Below the pieces are notes generated by a model. The model had not been told where the DNA came from, made no database searches, and was given only the letters and a program-made list of their open reading frames with translations. Source: Sergeia podlipaevii (Eukaryota > Euglenozoa > Kinetoplastea > Trypanosomatida > Trypanosomatidae). Taken from it: 64,000 bases of DNA. Shown piece by piece: positions 58,396-64,000 of the stretch. The stretch is taken from assembly GCA_030849805.1 (NCBI GenBank), contig JASANZ010002243.1:35601-99600 (forward strand). Reading direction: 5' to 3'. Position numbers and translations under genes: made by a program. Positions within the stretch are counted from its first letter, which is position 1, and each line of letters starts with the position of its first letter.

Positions 58396-59449
58396 GGAAA
58401 TACACGATGAGCGAGGGAAAAAGAAAAGCTGAAGTAAGTGGAACGCAAAAAAAAAAAAAAAGAATTATATATATATCTGTTTATCTGTGTTGTGTGAAAC
58501 TTGAATTCCTCCTTTTCTATTTCACCAACGTAGAACTCACAGTGAGGTGATTTTCAAAGTAGTGGAATACAATAATAATAATAATAATGAAGATAACACA
58601 CGCACACCTACTCGTGCGTGGCAGCGTCTATGGGAAAATCTATATATGACGACGAGACACCAGTAGAATGATCACGGTTGTATTCGTGCGTACTGTTTTT
58701 CTTTCCTTAAATCCCTTTATATTATTTTTTTGAAAATCTAATTTTTGCTTTGAGTGGGGCAAAACCTAGGAAAAAAAAAAGATATTGACAAAGCAAAAAA
58801 AGAAAGAAAATCAAGGTCCAGATGTGATACCAATAAGAAAAAAAAACATGCTGAAAACAATATACGATCGTGACAGCAATTGTGGCATACGTTTTCGTAT
58901 TTTTCTTCCGTAGGTCTTCCGCAAGCAATCCCATAATGTATTTGTAGTAGTGGTTGGCGTTTCATCTGAGGAATCAATTCCATCAATTTATGTACATGAG
59001 ACTTATGCTATGTCACCACATAAATAAGCAAATAAAAAGCGGCAGAGAAGGATATGGAAGAAAACGAGAAAGACAAATGCACTTAGTGGATATGTGTACA
59101 TCCTCCAATGCATTCAAGGTTTGACCTGTACCTACGTACATACACGCATTATATATAATGCATGCACTAATGTCTATATGTATCGTTACAGCGGCAGTGA
59201 TATCCCATAGGACACAATACAAGTGGACTTCCCCCCCCGTTCTATTTTTCTTTCTTTTCTCTCTCTCTCTCTATATATATATACGCTAAACAAATGTGTG
59301 CCGCCGTCACTCTTTGCACTTGCTCAAACAAACAAAATCGCCCTACTCTTCACGCCGCATGAATTCCCCTCCTCCCTTCTCCTTCATTTGCTTTCTTCAA
59401 TGTTTCTCATCTACACTTGCTTAGATGATATATATACTTTTTATTGTTG
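58396..59449. other. AT-rich intergenic region
   Basis: About 1.05 kb with a 15-base A run (58447-58461), (AAT)n near 58570-58588, a C run near 59231-59238 and (CT)n/(TA)n near 59259-59282. No gene seen. Confidence 0.6.
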
Positions 59450-61327
59450 TTAAGACGGGACATAGATGTCGTCCTCGTCCTCCTCTTCATCATCATCTTC
59501 ATTGGCGTTGACATTATTCGCTCCTATGGCTGCCGTCGCCTCAGCTGTCGTGGTAGGTGACGAAGTAGAGCCCACGCGTCGATTGCAACTGAGCACACGA
59601 TCAGATTGTGCACGTGCAGCTGTGGGTTCGATCGCCGCTGCTGCATTCTCCGCCGCGTTGGACGTTTCTTCTTCATCATCATCATCAGAGCTAGTCGGGG
59701 AGTCATCCGAATCGGCCGCTGCTCCCCCGCTCACACCCCGAACGTCGCCGTTGCCCACCACGTGTGTATTGCGAATAGCGTCCTCGGTCGTAATGGCGGC
59801 CACATACGCCGATTGTGGTCCGCTCTGGGCCTGGTGCTGTAAAATCAAGGCGCGGAAGTCGTCCAGGCGACGGCGCTGCGCTTCTTCTGTCTCTTGCTTG
59901 ATCAGCTTTCGCTCCTTCATCTCGCCATCTTCACCGCTGGCAGCCCACGCATTCACGAGGCGGCGTTCTTCCTCAAAGACGGGTCTATCGTCAAGGTGCA
60001 TGAGTCCAAAGCAGCGCGCAAGAACGGTCTTGCGATACCGCGGCAGTGTGCGCACCAGCGGGTTCCCAGAAAGCTTCAGCGATCGCAAGCGAGGCAGCCG
60101 CTCAAGAATGAGCAGTAGTGCTTCTCCGTCCTTGATCTCATTCTGGCTTAAATCCAGCACGCTGAGAGACTTGTAGCAGAGCAACCCACACACGTCTTCG
60201 AATGCTTCGAGGTGGTTGCCGGCAAGATTGAGAGTGCGGAGGGAGCTACAGGGGTTCAAGTGCGACCGAGGTACCGAGTCCGGGAGTTTGCCTGTATCGT
60301 CGATAACTATCGGCTCGTGCGGGCAGAAAGCGCTGAAGGTGTACACGAGTTGTCGGTAGCGAGCAAGTTCCTCTTCGCGCAGCTTGCGAGCTTCTTGAGG
60401 GGAAAGTGTGACTACTGTCACTTCTGTGCTTTGCGCCGCTTCGACTGCCTCGCCTGTAGTGCCTGCAGCAGCAGTAGCAGCATCTTCGCTCTTGCACTTT
60501 GCGCTGCTGTTGGTTGGCGTGGGAGCGACAGAGGCAGCCTTCGAGTTGGCTTGCTCCTGTAGAGCGCTCTTAGAGATGGTTGGCGCCAGCTTTGAGTCCT
60601 CCATGTACGCGTGCATCTTCTCCCCCCAGCACGGGCAGTGCGGTGCAACGCAAGAAAAGAAATTGTTTGAGAGGTTCACAGCGTCAAGACGCTGAAAACG
60701 ACTGAGGTCAGGCATCTCGCGAAACAAATTATTATGCAGATAGAGCTGGCGCACGGTGGGATAGAGGGAGCTGAAAGCATCGCGCTTGCTAAGGGGCACA
60801 GCGGCTGCATCTGGCAACCGCACCTGCCCTCCCGAGTTATTCTTCTTCATTTCATCCATCGTCGTCGATGGAGGCGGTGTCGAGCCCTCTTTATCCTTTG
60901 CCTTGGTGTCATTTTCGAGACCACGCATGGGGTCCATGTGGTGTGCAGGCACCTTCTTACCCCCATCGCCTGATGCTGTCTCTTCCTCTTCACTGCTGTC
61001 GCCGGTATCGCTACTACTAGCAAATGGGTCATGTCGCTTAGGCGGTTGCACTTGAATGTACTCGGAGCCGCACGGCATCGAGCTCAGCCCGTTACCTTCT
61101 AGCCATAGCACCTTCACATCAACGTAGGGCTCAAAAGCAGATGGCGCGATGGTGTCAAAGCCCTTGTTGTGAAGATATAACTTTTCGTTGCATATGGGAT
61201 TCCTATAAAATCCTTGCTTGATACACTCCTTGATGATAGCGTCAGTGGTAAGGCAAACGGATGGGAAAGACGTGTTGTTGGTTGACGTGATGTCATTCGA
61301 GCTGTTGATGTCAACGGAGGACGCCAT
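59450..61327 (-). CDS. DNAAF1: Axonemal dynein assembly factor DNAAF1 (LRRC50/ODA7) homologue
   Basis: 625 residues from ATG 61325-61327 (a TTG three codons upstream is not used); TAA stop. Opens with the family pattern: IKECIKQGFYRNPICNEKLY, then LYLHNKGFDTI and VLWLEGNGLSSMP. Leucine-rich repeats follow: VRQLYLHNNLFREMPDLSRF, LDAVNLSNNFFSCV, LRTLNLAGNHLEAFEDV, LSVLDLSQNEIKDGEALLLI and LRSLKLSGNPLVRTLPRYRK. The LRR cap MHLDDRPVFEEERRLVNAW (about 438-457) is diagnostic for DNAAF1. Two insertions break the LRR array: a Ser/Glu/Lys stretch (about 90-170) and an Ala/Thr-rich one (about 245-335). The C-terminus is acidic. DNAAF1 acts in the cytoplasm to preassemble outer dynein arms before transport into the flagellum, so the organism has motile axonemes. 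Confidence 0.92.
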   Translation of the reverse strand: MASSVDINSSNDITSTNNTSFPSVCLTTDAIIKECIKQGFYRNPICNEKLYLHNKGFDTIAPSAFEPYVDVKVLWLEGNGLSSMPCGSEYIQVQPPKRHDPFASSSDTGDSSEEEETASGDGGKKVPAHHMDPMRGLENDTKAKDKEGSTPPPSTTMDEMKKNNSGGQVRLPDAAAVPLSKRDAFSSLYPTVRQLYLHNNLFREMPDLSRFQRLDAVNLSNNFFSCVAPHCPCWGEKMHAYMEDSKLAPTISKSALQEQANSKAASVAPTPTNSSAKCKSEDAATAAAGTTGEAVEAAQSTEVTVVTLSPQEARKLREEELARYRQLVYTFSAFCPHEPIVIDDTGKLPDSVPRSHLNPCSSLRTLNLAGNHLEAFEDVCGLLCYKSLSVLDLSQNEIKDGEALLLILERLPRLRSLKLSGNPLVRTLPRYRKTVLARCFGLMHLDDRPVFEEERRLVNAWAASGEDGEMKERKLIKQETEEAQRRRLDDFRALILQHQAQSGPQSAYVAAITTEDAIRNTHVVGNGDVRGVSGGAAADSDDSPTSSDDDDEEETSNAAENAAAAIEPTAARAQSDRVLSCNRRVGSTSSPTTTAEATAAIGANNVNANEDDDEEEDEDDIYVPS

Positions 61328-62090
61328 AGGCTTCAATCTCCTTTATATATAAAATAAAGTAAATAAATGAAAGTATATGCTCGTGTTTTCCTTTAAGAAC
61401 AATAATAATAATAGTAAATAAATAAAAGGTCACCTGTATTGCACAGGCACTGGTATATAGATATAATTCTAGTACCGTCAAAAAGCAAGGCAAAGAAAAA
61501 ATGAGATGAAAAAAAAAAGCATGCACAACTCACCACTTATAATACAAAGGAAATTGCATACGTCATACGAGTAGAGTGACCACAAGTATAAAGTTGAAAA
61601 GTCGCTGCTACTACTATACACAGGAGGCGCTGCTTCATGCAAGAGCTGCTTCTCTCGATCTCGCTTTCCCATCTTCTTATTAGAATAGAATTCCTTTTCT
61701 GTTTTTTTTTTTCTTTTACGTTATGTGTGTCTCTTGCCTTTACAGCACAAGTCAATATTATGGAGCTCCAACAGCCCCCATTACGCAAAAAGATCAACAT
61801 GCTTATAGTTACGCACAACACTTGCTGTGAAGATATGCACACCCTCTTTCCCCCCCCCTCTCTCTCCAAACTATATTCTGTTTCCCACCCCTCCCTACCA
61901 AAAAAAAAAAAAAAATCATTCGATATAGAGATGGAGCGGTGTGGGTGTGAAATTTTAAATGCCACATGGCGCAGCTAAACAAAGCCAGCAACAAAGCAAA
62001 TATACAGGCACACAAGGTGTACAGGCTTCAGCAATGTGGGAGGACAAAAAAAAGCAGCAATTGCTAGCCCTCTCCAGAGGCACACCGCAG
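61328..62090. other. AT-rich intergenic region
   Basis: About 0.76 kb with A runs near 61509-61518 and 61901-61914, a T run near 61701-61710 and a C run near 61851-61858. No gene seen. Confidence 0.6.
61469..61518 (-). promoter_or_regulatory. Candidate trans-splice acceptor region of the DNAAF1 gene
   Basis: Minus strand: a ten-base T run (61509-61518) and further T/C-rich blocks precede the first AG at 61470-61469, leaving a 5' UTR of about 141 bases. Pattern-based only. Confidence 0.3.
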
Positions 62091-63980
62091 CTACTTGTTA
62101 TCCTTCTCACGCTGCTGCTGTTGTTGGTATTCACGAAGAGAGCTCATGAGCTGATCCATTGTAGACTTGTTGGCACCTCTGTACACCTGGCCGTGACGAA
62201 TAAACACATCGGCAAGCGCACTGAGCGCATCGCGACGCCGTTGAGCCTCTTCTGCGTTTATGGTAGGGTCATACAAGACTGAGAACGCCACCCAGCGTGC
62301 CGTTAGCTCAAACTCCTCAACCGATGAATACCACGCAAGATCAACCATCGCCTCGCTATTTTTAAACGTATCACTACGAATGGTCGTCAAATACTTAATC
62401 TTCATCTTGCGCTGCGCCAGCCGGTGTGGCGCCACTTCACTCATATATTCCTTCATGCGAAGCGCCGCAGTTGCTGAGACAGATAGCAATGACAAGCCTT
62501 TGCTCTCAGCAGCATGAGTGGCCCCCTGGCCATCTATCCTGCTTGCAGCCATAACACGCTCAAAATCATAGCACTTGACAGCGCGTTCATACTCCTTCCC
62601 TTGCACGTAAACAACCTCTCTGGCAAGGCCAGTTGCAAGTAGTTTGCGAAGCTTCACGGTGAACGCACCGCTCCACGGCTCTTGTCCGGCTGGTGTGCGT
62701 GAGTCTTCTCGACTAGTCGTCTTGCTAGAGCCAGACGCTTTGCCATCACACGCAACCAATGGCCTGTACTGTGATAGATATTCGGTGAGTAGCTCATCAC
62801 GACAGCGTTCGTACATGCGTTGCTTCATGACCGCCAGCTCATCAGCGACAAAGTCGAGTCCATCGATGACGCGCTGAGAGAAGCTGCCGATGAAAACATC
62901 TCCAGAAAGCTTGTTTAGCGTCTCGCCGCCAAATACGCCACGAACCCCCTCACGTTTCTTCTCACCCAAGTCATCGACACCCTTTGCACCACCGAGGTCG
63001 TACTTCTTGCGCTTCGCAGGGCTTGAGAGCACTCTGTATGCCTTTGTGACTGCATCAAATTGCGAGGCTGCCTGCGGACTCGGGTTCTTATCAGGGTGCA
63101 GCTTTAGCACTAGCCGGTTGAACGCGTCCTTGATCTCCTTCTCAGTGGCGTCTGTTTGAACGCCGAGGAGGTCGTAGTAGTCGTCCTCGGCAGCGGAGGT
63201 GCCCCGTTTCTTCCCCGAGTACTTTGCCTTCGTCTTGTCACCTCGCTTACCCTGCGCCAGACGTTTCATAGCTCGCTCCCGCAGCACTGTATCGCTTGGA
63301 TACAGAGAAAGAAGGGGGTGCGGCTGGCCGATTCCCATTGGGGCCTCAAACTTGCAGCTCAAGACTCCCCACTGCTTTGCCGTGGCACCCACGCAAGAGG
63401 CATCGTCCGCGCGCCGGTTGAAGCAGTAGTGGGCAGGTGTGGCTAGCCATCCAAGATACACACTCAACGCGGTCTGCTGCACCGCAGCGTAGCAGGAGAC
63501 TGAGAGAAACACTCCGCCCCACGCTGCGCCGTAGAACGGCGCGAGCACAAACCCAACTGGCCCTGTAGAGAGGCGCATCTTCTCTAAAGTGGCACTAAGA
63601 AAAACAATAACGGAGAGAAAGCAGCCCAGCACAACATTGAGTGCGCTCCCGGCAAGACCACGCACAACACTGCGTGTGGGACGTGTAGAAAGAACAATAC
63701 GACTCTCCTCTGCTTCAAACTCTCGTTGCTGCCAGATCCACTTCATTTCTTCTTCTGTTACAAGGCTAAAGCCTGTTCCCTGGGACTGACCACTGCTAGC
63801 ACGAATGAGGCACCGGTAGAGGAAGTCACTCAGTCCTGAAGGCGAGGAGGAAGTAGTGGTGGTGGTGAAGGATGATGAAGTAGACGATGATGGTGAGGAT
63901 GGGGTCCCAGCACGAGAAAGTGATGTGCCAGTAGTTACCGCTAACGCGGCCCTGGAAATCGCTGGGACTGGACAGTGCAT
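62091..63980 (-). CDS. Membrane J-protein (DnaJ domain), paralogue of the split J-protein
   Basis: 629 residues, ATG at 63980, TAG stop. A Ser/Thr-rich N-terminus may be a mitochondrial leader. Hydrophobic segments at about 105-185 (GLAGSALNVVLGCFLSVIVF, then GPVGFVLAPFYGAAWGGVFL) suggest membrane insertion, followed by QWGVLSCKFEAP. The J domain spans about 265-335: DYYDLLGVQTDATEKEI, then LVLKLHPDKNPSPQ with an intact HPD, then KAYRVLSSPAKRKKYDLGG. A DnaJ-X-like part (GVFGGETLNKLSGDVFIGSF) and a helical C-terminus with poly-Gln follow. The J domain recruits and stimulates an Hsp70; the partner is unknown. The order hydrophobic N-terminus, J domain, FGGE...G-motif matches the frame split at 28946-31663, supporting a duplicated or ancient paralogous pair. 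Confidence 0.85.
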   Translation of the reverse strand: MHCPVPAISRAALAVTTGTSLSRAGTPSSPSSSTSSSFTTTTTSSSPSGLSDFLYRCLIRASSGQSQGTGFSLVTEEEMKWIWQQREFEAEESRIVLSTRPTRSVVRGLAGSALNVVLGCFLSVIVFLSATLEKMRLSTGPVGFVLAPFYGAAWGGVFLSVSCYAAVQQTALSVYLGWLATPAHYCFNRRADDASCVGATAKQWGVLSCKFEAPMGIGQPHPLLSLYPSDTVLRERAMKRLAQGKRGDKTKAKYSGKKRGTSAAEDDYYDLLGVQTDATEKEIKDAFNRLVLKLHPDKNPSPQAASQFDAVTKAYRVLSSPAKRKKYDLGGAKGVDDLGEKKREGVRGVFGGETLNKLSGDVFIGSFSQRVIDGLDFVADELAVMKQRMYERCRDELLTEYLSQYRPLVACDGKASGSSKTTSREDSRTPAGQEPWSGAFTVKLRKLLATGLAREVVYVQGKEYERAVKCYDFERVMAASRIDGQGATHAAESKGLSLLSVSATAALRMKEYMSEVAPHRLAQRKMKIKYLTTIRSDTFKNSEAMVDLAWYSSVEEFELTARWVAFSVLYDPTINAEEAQRRRDALSALADVFIRHGQVYRGANKSTMDQLMSSLREYQQQQQREKDNK

Positions 63981-64000
63981 CGCAACCGCACTTATGTTTT

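Noticed and set aside
2536..62090. tRNA genes in the intergenic regions
   Set aside because: I looked for B-box-like GGTTCGA/TCGAACC patterns between genes and saw none with a matching acceptor stem; a tRNA-finder run would settle it.

Overview
This window comes from the nuclear genome of a kinetoplastid flagellate, most likely a trypanosomatid. All 19 protein-coding segments I can support lie on the minus strand, head to tail and without recognisable introns, as expected for one polycistronic transcription unit matured by trans-splicing. The proteins agree: two tandem mitochondrial ATP-dependent DNA ligases of the kinetoplast-DNA ligase type, a cytosolic-type HSP70 without EEVD, and a DNAAF1 homologue showing that the cell builds a motile flagellum. 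From memory, the two kDNA ligases and HSP70.4 also share a chromosome (chr 7) in Trypanosoma brucei, so the block looks syntenic; I could not check this. I see no basis for naming a genus.

Layout, left to right (reverse of transcription): 1-2535 FUSC-like membrane protein, cut by the window edge; 3709-5556 thioredoxin-fold/helical-repeat protein; 6680-8155 and 9020-10660 two kDNA ligases; 11558-12799 unknown; 13473-14210 candidate mitoribosomal protein with an mS38-like basic block; 15665-16717 tail-anchored membrane protein; 17989-21267 UTP5/WDR43-like ribosome-biogenesis protein; 21954-23591 JMJD7-like lysyl hydroxylase; 24753-28259 large PROPPIN (ATG18/WIPI) relative; 28946-31663 a membrane J-protein split by one in-frame UGA; 34933-38715 FYVE protein; 41931-43913 NOL10/ENP2; 45259-46452 M20 amidohydrolase; 47515-49437 HSP70; 49843-58395 giant multi-BRCT protein; 59450-61327 DNAAF1; 62091-63980 a second membrane J-protein related to the split one.

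The spaces between genes are long (0.4-3.3 kb), AT-rich and full of microsatellites ((TA)n, (CA)n/(GT)n, (AAT)n, (TATG)n) and homopolymers. I found no tRNA, rRNA, CRISPR, transposon or retroelement coding sequence in them. The two largest gaps (31.7-34.9 and 38.7-41.9 kb) are the places where a small RNA or short gene could hide.

Functional themes: mitochondrial DNA and protein maintenance (kDNA ligases, J-proteins, mS38-like, thioredoxin-fold protein), ribosome biogenesis (UTP5-like, NOL10), phosphoinositide/endomembrane biology (PROPPIN, FYVE), genome integrity (BRCT protein), flagellar assembly (DNAAF1) and chaperones (HSP70 plus J-proteins). The most striking observation is the single UGA at 30650-30652 that splits an otherwise continuous 905-codon J-protein reading frame, although UGA is the normal terminator of at least five other genes here. 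Other notable points are a PROPPIN whose FRRG motif reads FRIG, a FYVE finger split by a roughly 250-residue insertion, and zinc-ribbon modules fused to both kDNA ligases.
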